From: Candidatus Moranbacteria bacterium GW2011_GWE2_36_40
Lineage (GTDB): Bacteria; Patescibacteriota; Minisyncoccia; Moranbacterales; GWC2-37-73
DNA length: 44,311 bases
Assembly: GCA_000991645.1 (NCBI GenBank)
Contig: LBRX01000002.1
Span: forward strand, 1-44,311
Reading direction: 5' to 3'
The translations under genes were made by a program, and so were the position numbers. Shown piece after piece: positions 36,784-44,311 of the stretch (position 1 is its first letter; each line of letters begins with the position of its first letter). Under the pieces are notes generated by a model. The model ran no database searches and had not been told where the DNA came from. It saw nothing but the letters and a program-made list of their open reading frames with translations.

Positions 36784-38298
36784 ATGAAGAAAAACATCCA
36801 AAAAATTATTAAAAGTGCCTTAACTGAGGCAAAAAAGTCCAATGGCTGGCCTGATTTTGAGTTGAATGAAATTATAGTGGACTACCCAAAAAGCGAGCAA
36901 TTTGGGGATTATACTTCAAATATTGCCATGATTCTAGCCAAGAAAATTGGTAAAAATCCAATGGAAACGGCAAATTATCTCAAGGAGATTATTTGTCGTC
37001 CTGAACTTGTTTCAGGATCCCGTGATGTTACGAATGGCGCGCAAAGCATAGAGATGCTGAAACAAGTTCAGCATGACATGACAGGGATTTTTGAAAAAAT
37101 AGAGGTGGCTCAGCCGGGATATCTTAATTTCTATCTTTCTAAAAAATATTTGCAAGATATTGTTGAAAAAATAAATACTGAGAAAGAGAAATTTGGAAAT
37201 TCTGAAGTTGGAAAAAATATTAAAATTAACAATGAGTTTATTTCTGCCAATCCGACCGGACCACTTCATCTTGGAAATGGACGTGGTGGATTTTATGGAG
37301 ATTCTCTTTCACGCGTTTTGCGAAAGGCTGGATTTGAGGTAACGAATGAATATTACGTTAATGATGCTGGTGGGCAAGTTGAAAAATTAGGGCATAGTGT
37401 TTTGAAAGACGAAGAGGCTTCATACACTGGAGAATATATTGATGAGCTTAATAAGAAGTATGCAAAGCTAAAAGATGTACGAGAGATTGGAAAAATTGCA
37501 GCTCGTGAAGTTTTGGAAAATATCATCAAAAAAACTACCAAAGAAAAAATGCAAATTTCTTTTGATGAATGGACAAGTGAACAAAAACTTAGTGATGAGG
37601 GATATGATAAGCGCGCTATTTCATTGCTCAAGGAAAAAGGATTAACCTATGAATCAGAAGGTGCGCTGTGGCTTAAGACTACTGACTTTGGTGATGATAA
37701 AGACAGGGTTTTAATTAAAAAAGATGGTAAAAATGCTTATATAGCTGGAGATTGTGGTTATATGCTCAATAAAATTGAAAGAGGGTATTCGCGATTAATT
37801 ATGGGACTTGGTGCTGATCATCACGGATATGTGTCGCGGCTTAAAGCAGTGGCGTTAGCGCTTGGATTTAATGAAGATTTTAGAATAATTATTTCACAAT
37901 TGGTTAGGTTGATAAAGGATGGTAAAGAAGCCCGCATGAGTAAACGCGCAGGAAATGTTATTAATCTTGATGATTTGATTGATGAAATAGGACACGATGT
38001 AACAATATTTTTCTTCTTGATGTATTCTCCTGATACTCATATGAATTTTGATTTGGGATTAGCAAAAGAGCGTAGTTCTAAAAATCCTGTTTTTTATGTG
38101 CAGTATGCACATGCGAGAATCGCCAGTATTCTTGCAAAGTCACAAATAACTAACAATCTACAACAAACAACAGAAAAAACAAAAAATTTGAATTTTGACC
38201 GTAGTAAGTCGTTAGTTGTTAGTTGTGGGTTATTGACTCATGAAAAGGAATTGAGTTTGAAAGTTATGAGGTTCACAAACTTCCGCAATATGCAATGA
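36784..38298 (+). CDS. argS: Arginyl-tRNA synthetase, truncated by frame change (C-terminus continues in another frame to 38459)
   Basis: ISANPTGPLHLGNGRGGFYGDSL (HIGH-like), MSKRAGN; anticodon-binding domain continues as ESYEVHKLPQYAMKLADKFHSFYDACKVIDENNEELTIARLSLINAVRIVLAEVLELIGVGAPSKM in a different frame. Confidence 0.9.
   Translation: MKKNIQKIIKSALTEAKKSNGWPDFELNEIIVDYPKSEQFGDYTSNIAMILAKKIGKNPMETANYLKEIICRPELVSGSRDVTNGAQSIEMLKQVQHDMTGIFEKIEVAQPGYLNFYLSKKYLQDIVEKINTEKEKFGNSEVGKNIKINNEFISANPTGPLHLGNGRGGFYGDSLSRVLRKAGFEVTNEYYVNDAGGQVEKLGHSVLKDEEASYTGEYIDELNKKYAKLKDVREIGKIAAREVLENIIKKTTKEKMQISFDEWTSEQKLSDEGYDKRAISLLKEKGLTYESEGALWLKTTDFGDDKDRVLIKKDGKNAYIAGDCGYMLNKIERGYSRLIMGLGADHHGYVSRLKAVALALGFNEDFRIIISQLVRLIKDGKEARMSKRAGNVINLDDLIDEIGHDVTIFFFLMYSPDTHMNFDLGLAKERSSKNPVFYVQYAHARIASILAKSQITNNLQQTTEKTKNLNFDRSKSLVVSCGLLTHEKELSLKVMRFTNFRNMQ
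36998..37076 (+). repeat. GTCCTGAACTTGTTTCAGGATCC … GATGCTGAAACAAGTTCAGCATGAC composite palindromic repeat inside argS
   Basis: Two inverted hairpins; encodes RPELVSGSRD…EMLKQVQHDMT. Confidence 0.9.
38146..38237 (+). repeat. TAACTAACAA…TTAGTTGTTAGTT repeat inside argS
   Basis: caaataactaacaatctacaacaaacaacag…gtcgttagttgttagttgtgggttattg; same motif as 16908-16976 and 29283-29312. Confidence 0.65.
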
Positions 38299-38499
38299 AA
38301 TTGGCTGACAAATTTCATAGTTTTTATGATGCATGTAAGGTTATTGATGAGAATAATGAAGAGTTAACAATCGCTAGACTTTCTTTGATAAATGCTGTTA
38401 GAATAGTGTTAGCTGAAGTCCTTGAGCTTATTGGGGTGGGTGCACCTTCTAAGATGTAAAATTAGCTTAAAAGGTGGTTTAAATTGAAAATTATGAGAA

Positions 38500-38575
38500 G
38501 TTAATTAGTTGCATAGGTAATTAGTTAGATAGGAATTCCTAATTAACTAATAAACTAATTAACCAATCAACTAAA
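38500..38575. repeat. AGTTAATTAGTTGCATAGGTAATTAGTTAGATAGGAATTCCTAATTAACTAATAAACTAATTAACC inverted repeat
   Basis: Same family as 17185-17272 and 17764-17845. Confidence 0.7.
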
Positions 38576-38578
38576 TAT

Positions 38579-39760
38579 ATGAGAATTGGAATTGATGCAC
38601 GCTCGATTTTGAATCCTGAAAAAGGAGATGCTATTGGAGTTGGACACTACACTTATCAACTAATTCGTCATCTGCTCAAGATAGACAAGGAAAACGAATA
38701 TGTTATTTTCTTTGATTTTCGTGTTCGCGAAAAGGATGTTAAAAAATTTGCACAGCCAAATGTTAAGATAAAATTCTATCCTTTTTCTGATTATAAAAAA
38801 TATCTTCCAGGTGCTTATAGTGAAATTTTGGGTACTGCTACTTTGCAGAAAGAAAAATTGGATGTTCTTCATTCAACATCATCTTTTAATCGTATTCCGA
38901 TGAGTTATGGTGGAAAAGTTGCTGTGACTTTTCATGATATGTCCATGTTTAATATCCCGGAATATCTTTCTGCAATGAAAAGAACTCGCAACAAAGCAAT
39001 TGCAAGATTGATGGCAAAAAAGGCTGACAAAATAATTGCAGTTTCGAATTCCATTCAAGCTGATTTGCAGAAATTTCTTAATGTGTCATTGGAGAAAATA
39101 GATGTTATTTATAGTGGGTTGGATCATCGTTTTTTTGATGAATCAGAAATTGATGCTGGAAAAATATTGGTTAAATATGATATTACAAAAAAATATATTC
39201 TTTTTCTTGGAACCCTGGAACCTTCCAAAAATATCGCTAGACTCTTGGAGTCTTTTGCAAAATTTAAATTTACTCAAAAGAAAAAAAGTGGTGGAAAATT
39301 TGAATACCAATTAGTTTTGGCTGGTAAACGTGGTTGGCTTGCTCAAGAATATCAACAAATTATTAAAGACCTGGGACTTTCAAAGGATGTGGTTTTTACT
39401 GGTTATGTAATTGGTGATGAACTTGTTCCGCTTTTTAAGGGGGCAGAATTTTTTGTAATGCCATCTCTCTATGAAGGTTTTGGAATGACTGTTTTGGAAG
39501 CTTTTGCGACAAAAACACCAGCAATTATTTCCCAAGTTGCATCATTGCCTGAATTGGCAGGAGAAGCAGCTTATTATATTAATCCTTTGGATACTGTTGA
39601 AATGGCAAAGGCTTTTGAAGAATTTTCCTCAAATACTGAGTTGCGCCGTGAATATGTTGCCAGAGGCACAGAACAGGTTAAGAAATTCGATTGGGAAAAA
39701 ACTGCCCGTGAAACATTAGAAGTTTATAAACAATTAGCTGAAAAAAACAAAAATGTTTAA
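38579..39760 (+). CDS. Glycosyltransferase family 4 protein
   Basis: MRIGIDARSIL…GVGHYTYQLIRHLL; ILFLGTLEPSKNIARLLESF; PSLYEGFGMTVLEAFATKTPAI. Confidence 0.9.
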   Translation: MRIGIDARSILNPEKGDAIGVGHYTYQLIRHLLKIDKENEYVIFFDFRVREKDVKKFAQPNVKIKFYPFSDYKKYLPGAYSEILGTATLQKEKLDVLHSTSSFNRIPMSYGGKVAVTFHDMSMFNIPEYLSAMKRTRNKAIARLMAKKADKIIAVSNSIQADLQKFLNVSLEKIDVIYSGLDHRFFDESEIDAGKILVKYDITKKYILFLGTLEPSKNIARLLESFAKFKFTQKKKSGGKFEYQLVLAGKRGWLAQEYQQIIKDLGLSKDVVFTGYVIGDELVPLFKGAEFFVMPSLYEGFGMTVLEAFATKTPAIISQVASLPELAGEAAYYINPLDTVEMAKAFEEFSSNTELRREYVARGTEQVKKFDWEKTARETLEVYKQLAEKNKNV

Positions 39761-42659
39761 AAAAGTTGATCCAAAACAGAGCTTGCCAGAAATGGAAAAA
39801 GAAATTTTGAAATTTTGGGAGAAAGAAAAAATATTTGAAAAATCGCTGGATATTCGTAAAGATAATCAAGAGTATTCTTTTTTTGATGGACCTCCTTTTG
39901 CAACAGGCACGCCGCATTATGGCCATTTGGTTGGCTCAACAATGAAAGATGTGGTGCCGCGTTATTGGACGATGCGTGGATTTCATGTGGAAAGAAAATG
40001 GGGATGGGATTGCCATGGACTTCCAATTGAAAATATTGTGGAAAAAGAACTTGGCTCAAAAGCAAAGAGTGATATTGAAAAAATGGGAATTGAAAAGTTT
40101 AATGAGCTTTGTCGCTCAAAGGTTCTTAAATATGTTGATGAATGGAAGGTTGTAATAAATCGCTTGGGGCGCTGGGCTGACATGGACAATGCCTACAGGA
40201 CAATGGATCTTTCATATATGGAATCGGTATGGTGGGTTTTTAAGGAGCTTTGGGATAAGGGTCTGATTTATGAAGGATATCGCTCAATGCACGTTTGTCC
40301 GCGCTGCGAAACCACTCTTTCTCAAATGGAAGTTAGTGAGGGATATCAAGACATAAAAGATTTATCGGTAACTGCAAAGTTTGAATTGATGGATGAACCT
40401 GGCGTGTACGTTTTGGCTTGGACGACCACTCCATGGACGTTAATTGGGAATGTAGCATTGGCTGTAAATCCTGAAATTGAATATGTCTACGTGGAGATGG
40501 TTAATATTGAAAATGATGGAGAATTTAGGGAGGAAGTTTTTGTGGTGGCAAAAAATCGCGTTGCTGATTTGTTTAAAGATAAAAAGATTGAAATTGTGAG
40601 GACAATTTTTGGTAGGGATTTGATCGGAAAAAAGTATAAACCTCTTTTTGAATATTATGCTAAGCCAGAGTTGGAAAATTTTTCCAATGGATGGCAAGTG
40701 GTTGGTGGAGATTTTGTTGGCGCTGAAGATGGAACAGGAGTTGTTCATATTGCACCAGCTTTTGGTGAGGACGATTTGAATCTTGGTAAAGAAAAGGATC
40801 TGCCATTTGTGCAGCATGTTGGGATGGATGGCATAATCAAGTCAGGCGCAGGAGAGTTTTCAGGGTTAAGCGTCAAGCCAGCAGGAGATCATACTTCGAC
40901 TGATGTTGAAATAATAAAACATCTTGCCAAAATTGAGAGACTTTTTGCTAAATCAAAATATGAACATAGTTATCCTCATTGCTGGAGATGCGATACTCCT
41001 CTTATAAACTACGCAACTTCTTCTTGGTTTGTGAATGTTGCTGACATTAAGCCTAAAGCACTTGAATTAGCAAAAGAAATAAATTGGTCCCCGGAAAATA
41101 TTAAAGAAGGTCGTTTTGGAAAATGGCTGGAAGGTGCGCGTGATTGGTCAATTTCTCGTCAGCGATTTTGGGCCTCTGTTATTCCTGTTTGGCGTTGTGA
41201 ATGTGGAGAGGTGAAAGTTTTTGGATCAGTTTCCGAGCTCGAACAAGCAAGTAATCAAAAAATAGAGGATATTCATAAACATGTGGTGGACAAAATTCTT
41301 GTTGACTGTGTTGAATGCGGAAAGCAGATGAAAAGAGTTCCAGATGTGTTGGATACATGGTTTGATTCAGGTTCAATGCCATATGCGCAGCAGCATTATC
41401 CTTTTGAAAATGGTGAAAAATTTGAAAAAAGTTTTCCAGCTGAATTTATTGCAGAAGGTGTGGATCAAACACGCGCTTGGTTTTATTATCAACATATTAT
41501 TGCAAGTGCTATTAAAAAATCCGTGGCTTTTAAAAATGTGATTGTGAATGGAACAGTTTTGGCAGAAGATGGAAAAAAAATGAGCAAACGTCTTTCCAAT
41601 TATCCTGATCCAATGTTGATGTTTGATAAATATGGAGCTGATTCAATAAGATTTTATTTGATGAGTTCTCCTGTGGTGGCCGCACAAAACTTGAATTTTT
41701 CAGAAAAAGATGTTGCTGAGTTTACTCGTGGTCCAATGAGGATGCTTTGGAATTCGTATTCCTTTTTCGTGCTATACGCAAATATTGATCAATGGAAACA
41801 CACTGATTATTTCAAGCATTCAGTTGCTTCCAATTTGCTTGATAGATGGATTCTCTCAGAGCTTAATACTCTTATTGTTTCAGTGCATGATGGAATGGAA
41901 AATTATAAATTGCATCAAGCAGCACGTTCTTTTCCAAAATTCATTGACGATCTTTCCAACTGGTACGTGCGTAGAAGCAGAAAGCGTTTTTGGAAAAGTG
42001 AAAACGATGTTGATAAAAATGAAGCATATGCAACTTTGCATCATGTGTTGGTAAATTTGTCAAAAATGATGGCTCCGTTCGCACCTTTTATTAGTGAAGA
42101 AATCTATAAAAATCTTACTGGGAAAGAATCTGTGCATCTTGCTGATCTGCCAACAGGTGATCGTCATCATGTGGATGAGTTTTTGAATGACAAAATGCGC
42201 AGCGTGCGAGAAATTGTGACTCATGGTTTGCAACTTCGCTCCCAAGCAAAAATTAAAGTTCGTCAGCCATTGTCCAAGGTTACAGTCAAGGAAGTCTTTG
42301 AAGATGAATTGGTGGAGATAATTAAGGATGAACTTAATGTTAAAGAAGTTTGTGTTGATGCTGAACAAGAGGATAGAATTTTGCTTGAAACTGAAATAAC
42401 CGAAGAATTAGCATTGGAAGGGGTGGCTCGTGAAATTGTGCGGCACATTCAAGAGATGCGCAAAGAGGCAGGCTATGATGTTGACAATCACATCAAAGTG
42501 TGCTATAATGGACAATCGGATGTGTTTGAAAAATTTGGTGACCTTATTGCTAAAGAAACGCTTTCCGATGCCATTTACAAGGAAATCTCTGAAGATGGTG
42601 ATTTGATAAAAACAATCGTGCTTGATGGAAATGAATTTTTAATTTCCATCAAAAGATGA
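39753..42659 (+). CDS. ileS: Isoleucyl-tRNA synthetase
   Basis: FFDGPPFATGTPHYGHLVGSTMKDVVPRY; ENIVEKELGSK; GKKMSKRLSNYPDP (KMSKR). Overlaps the upstream gene by 8 nt. Confidence 0.97.
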   Translation: MFKKVDPKQSLPEMEKEILKFWEKEKIFEKSLDIRKDNQEYSFFDGPPFATGTPHYGHLVGSTMKDVVPRYWTMRGFHVERKWGWDCHGLPIENIVEKELGSKAKSDIEKMGIEKFNELCRSKVLKYVDEWKVVINRLGRWADMDNAYRTMDLSYMESVWWVFKELWDKGLIYEGYRSMHVCPRCETTLSQMEVSEGYQDIKDLSVTAKFELMDEPGVYVLAWTTTPWTLIGNVALAVNPEIEYVYVEMVNIENDGEFREEVFVVAKNRVADLFKDKKIEIVRTIFGRDLIGKKYKPLFEYYAKPELENFSNGWQVVGGDFVGAEDGTGVVHIAPAFGEDDLNLGKEKDLPFVQHVGMDGIIKSGAGEFSGLSVKPAGDHTSTDVEIIKHLAKIERLFAKSKYEHSYPHCWRCDTPLINYATSSWFVNVADIKPKALELAKEINWSPENIKEGRFGKWLEGARDWSISRQRFWASVIPVWRCECGEVKVFGSVSELEQASNQKIEDIHKHVVDKILVDCVECGKQMKRVPDVLDTWFDSGSMPYAQQHYPFENGEKFEKSFPAEFIAEGVDQTRAWFYYQHIIASAIKKSVAFKNVIVNGTVLAEDGKKMSKRLSNYPDPMLMFDKYGADSIRFYLMSSPVVAAQNLNFSEKDVAEFTRGPMRMLWNSYSFFVLYANIDQWKHTDYFKHSVASNLLDRWILSELNTLIVSVHDGMENYKLHQAARSFPKFIDDLSNWYVRRSRKRFWKSENDVDKNEAYATLHHVLVNLSKMMAPFAPFISEEIYKNLTGKESVHLADLPTGDRHHVDEFLNDKMRSVREIVTHGLQLRSQAKIKVRQPLSKVTVKEVFEDELVEIIKDELNVKEVCVDAEQEDRILLETEITEELALEGVAREIVRHIQEMRKEAGYDVDNHIKVCYNGQSDVFEKFGDLIAKETLSDAIYKEISEDGDLIKTIVLDGNEFLISIKR

Positions 42660-42748
42660 TAAAATAAATCCATAAAGATAGTTCTTTTTGGATATTAGAA
42701 GGGGAAATTCAACCATGCCTGGAAAAACCAGGAGAAAGGAAGTGAAAA

Positions 42749-43021
42749 ATGAAATATGCAAATGCAGTAGGAGTCAAAAGGCAGGGAAGGCTTGGCGATA
42801 TAGTAGCTTCTCTGGAAAGAATTTCGGAGATATTCTTTCTGATTGTTCTTTCTATTGCAATGATTGCTGTGTATTTTTTTGTCGGCACATTTCTTTTTGA
42901 TCATGTTGTTTTGGTCAAAAAAGGCTTGCTTGCACTTTTCGCCTTCTTTCTTTTTCTCTTTTTTTTAAATTCGCTTACGCAAGATTTTTTTAGTGAGCGT
43001 GAGCAAATTTACTGGGAGTGA
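42749..43021 (+). CDS. Small two-TM membrane protein
   Basis: 90 aa; SD aggagaaagg upstream; FFLIVLSIAMIAVYFFVGTFL and GLLALFAFFLFLFFLNSL. Confidence 0.65.
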   Translation: MKYANAVGVKRQGRLGDIVASLERISEIFFLIVLSIAMIAVYFFVGTFLFDHVVLVKKGLLALFAFFLFLFFLNSLTQDFFSEREQIYWE

Positions 43022-43041
43022 TTTGATTTTTCCAAAATTTT

Positions 43042-43076
43042 TTTGGTTACCGGCAACTTGTCGGTAACCTTTTTTT
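43042..43076 (+). terminator. Rho-independent terminator
   Basis: TTGGTTACCG gcaactt GTCGGTAACC TTTTTTT. Confidence 0.8.
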
Positions 43077-43264
43077 ATTTTCCACAAACATGGTTATACA
43101 CGACGTATGGTTTGTTAGTTGGCTTTTGATTTGCTTGTTTCCTTTTTCGGCACGCTCTTGGTCAAAATTCATGGCCAATCGCTCTTAATTTCCTGTCGTC
43201 ATTAAACGGCCTCGAAAGAAAACAGCCAAATCAAAAGCTGGGAGTTATTTTTTGAAACCAGATA

Positions 43265-43294
43265 TTGCGCAGGACCCAACAAGCACCCTATAAT
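43265..43294 (+). promoter_or_regulatory. Promoter TTGCGC-18-TATAAT directly in front of recO
   Basis: -10 box ends 6 nt before the ATG at 43301. Confidence 0.5.
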
Positions 43295-43300
43295 GAAAAG

Positions 43301-44023
43301 ATGGAATATAAATACACTGGCATTATTTTAAATAAGCGTGATGCGGGAGAAACTGACAGGATTTGCACAATCTATACTCTTGAAGGTGGCAAAATTCGTT
43401 CATTGGCTAAAGGTGTTCGCAAAGCTCAGGCCAAACTGGCTGCTTCATTGGAAAATATCACTTTGGCTGATATCACAATTGTTAGAGCTAGAGGTTTAGG
43501 TAAGATAACAGGTTCTATTGTGGAAAATAATTTTTCTTTTCTTAAACAAGATATTGATGCATTGACGGAAGCTTTTGGAGGACTAGCCATCTTTGATAAA
43601 ATGGTTGACTATGAACATCCTGATGATGCAGTGTTTGTCTTGCTCAAGGAATATCTTGAGGCGGTTGAAATTGCTGCCGTGGAAAAATTGTCGGAAAAAC
43701 AAATTTTGTTGCGGCTTGGTTTTACAATAAAATTATTGGATTCTCTTGGCTATGCGCTTGAGGTTGATAAGTGTGTTGCTTGCGGGGGAAAATTAAACGA
43801 AAAATCAATTTCTTTTAATTCTCGCTCTGGCGGTGTTTTGTGTGGAAATTGTCCTTCGCAGCATGATGATTCCCTGAGTTTGCCCATAAGCTCTAATGCT
43901 ATAAAAATGATAAGATTATTTTTGGCAAACAATATGGCCACACTTGGAAAAATAAAAGCTTCTCGTCAGGATTATGACAGTGTTCGTTTGGTGGTGGATG
44001 ACTTTTTGAGATGGACACTATAA
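43301..44023 (+). CDS. recO: DNA repair protein RecO
   Basis: YTGIILNKRDAGETDRICTIYTLEGGKIRSLAKGVRK; CVACGGKL…GGVLCGNC zinc module. Confidence 0.9.
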   Translation: MEYKYTGIILNKRDAGETDRICTIYTLEGGKIRSLAKGVRKAQAKLAASLENITLADITIVRARGLGKITGSIVENNFSFLKQDIDALTEAFGGLAIFDKMVDYEHPDDAVFVLLKEYLEAVEIAAVEKLSEKQILLRLGFTIKLLDSLGYALEVDKCVACGGKLNEKSISFNSRSGGVLCGNCPSQHDDSLSLPISSNAIKMIRLFLANNMATLGKIKASRQDYDSVRLVVDDFLRWTL

Positions 44024-44024
44024 A

Positions 44025-44160
44025 AATTTTTAATTTTCAATTTTTAATTTCTAAACAATCCGCCAGCTGGCGAACTAGTGACTTAACTTTAAAATTTTTA
44101 AAAAATTGATGCATTGGAACATTGAGATTTGTTTGAAAATTGAAAATTGTGAATTGTAAA
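44025..44160. repeat. AT-rich inverted repeat with AATTTTCAATTTTTAATTTC … GAAAATTGAAAATTGTGAATTG
   Basis: Same style as 19000-19130; includes TCCGCCAGCTGGCGAA. Confidence 0.65.
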
Positions 44161-44177
44161 TTATTGATAACGTTATT

Positions 44178-44205
44178 TTGAAAAAGCTTTATTTTATAGT
44201 ATAAT
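44178..44205 (+). promoter_or_regulatory. Promoter (TTGAAA-16-TATAAT) for the gene at the right edge
   Basis: Read directly from the sequence. Confidence 0.5.
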
Positions 44206-44277
44206 AATAATAAATTGAACTGGTCTAAAGTAATCATAGATTTTTCCCGAATATTGACCGAAAGTTAATCATAGAAA

Positions 44278-44311
44278 ATGCCAGATAATGAAATCCTAGA
44301 AAAGTGCATTG
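44278..44311 (+). CDS. Start of a truncated ORF (MPDNEILEKCI…)
   Basis: ATG at 44278 open to the right edge; possibly sigma-factor-like but too short to assign. Confidence 0.35.
   Translation, partial: MPDNEILEKCI

Noticed and set aside
38262-38459. Separate small gene downstream of argS
   Set aside because: The peptide (ESYEVHKLPQYAMKLADKFHSFYDACKV…APSKM) is clearly the ArgRS C-terminus in another frame, so it is reported as an argS disruption.
42688-42900. 70-aa ORF starting MDIRRGNSTMPGKTRRKEVKNE
   Set aside because: It overlaps the better-supported 42749..43021 membrane protein with its own SD, and its C-terminal half has odd Cys/Phe composition.
1-44311. CRISPR array
   Set aside because: The repeats are dispersed palindromes without regular direct-repeat/spacer spacing, and no cas genes are present.
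1-44311. Recoded TGA (Gracilibacteria/Absconditabacteria code)
   Set aside because: Conserved genes read through without in-frame TGA and several ORFs end at TGA; the standard bacterial code fits.

Overview
The window is a 44.3 kb, AT-rich bacterial chromosomal segment. Gene content and repeat style suggest a Patescibacteria/CPR (Parcubacteria-like) genome; this is inference, as no marker phylogeny was run. Information-processing and DNA-repair genes dominate: rpoB, rpoC, a LexA/S24-like regulator, ftsK, a RodZ-like HTH membrane protein, recA, efp-rpsR-ssb-rpsF (minus strand), uvrB, uvrA, uvrC, a second full-length uvrA, rsmI, argS, ileS and recO. There is also a copper-handling cluster (secreted protein, HMA-TauE/SafE-cupredoxin fusion, CopA ATPase), a zeta-toxin-like kinase with an overlapping small ORF, and several small membrane or Zn-ribbon proteins. 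The strongest unusual signal is a set of dispersed palindromic repeat families that occur between genes and also in frame inside conserved genes (uvrC, uvrA, argS, copA, the TauE fusion, small proteins), like Rickettsia palindromic elements. Other points of interest: a candidate ~100-nt minus-strand sRNA with its own promoter and terminator upstream of rpsF, preceded by a 17-aa ORF with a strong SD; an argS C-terminus lost to a frame-shifting micro-deletion; a 30-bp perfect palindrome between copA and uvrA2; a duplicated leader in front of the RodZ-like gene and recA; and two small ORFs below the ORF-track cutoff. All assignments come from reading the sequence and from family knowledge; no searches were run.
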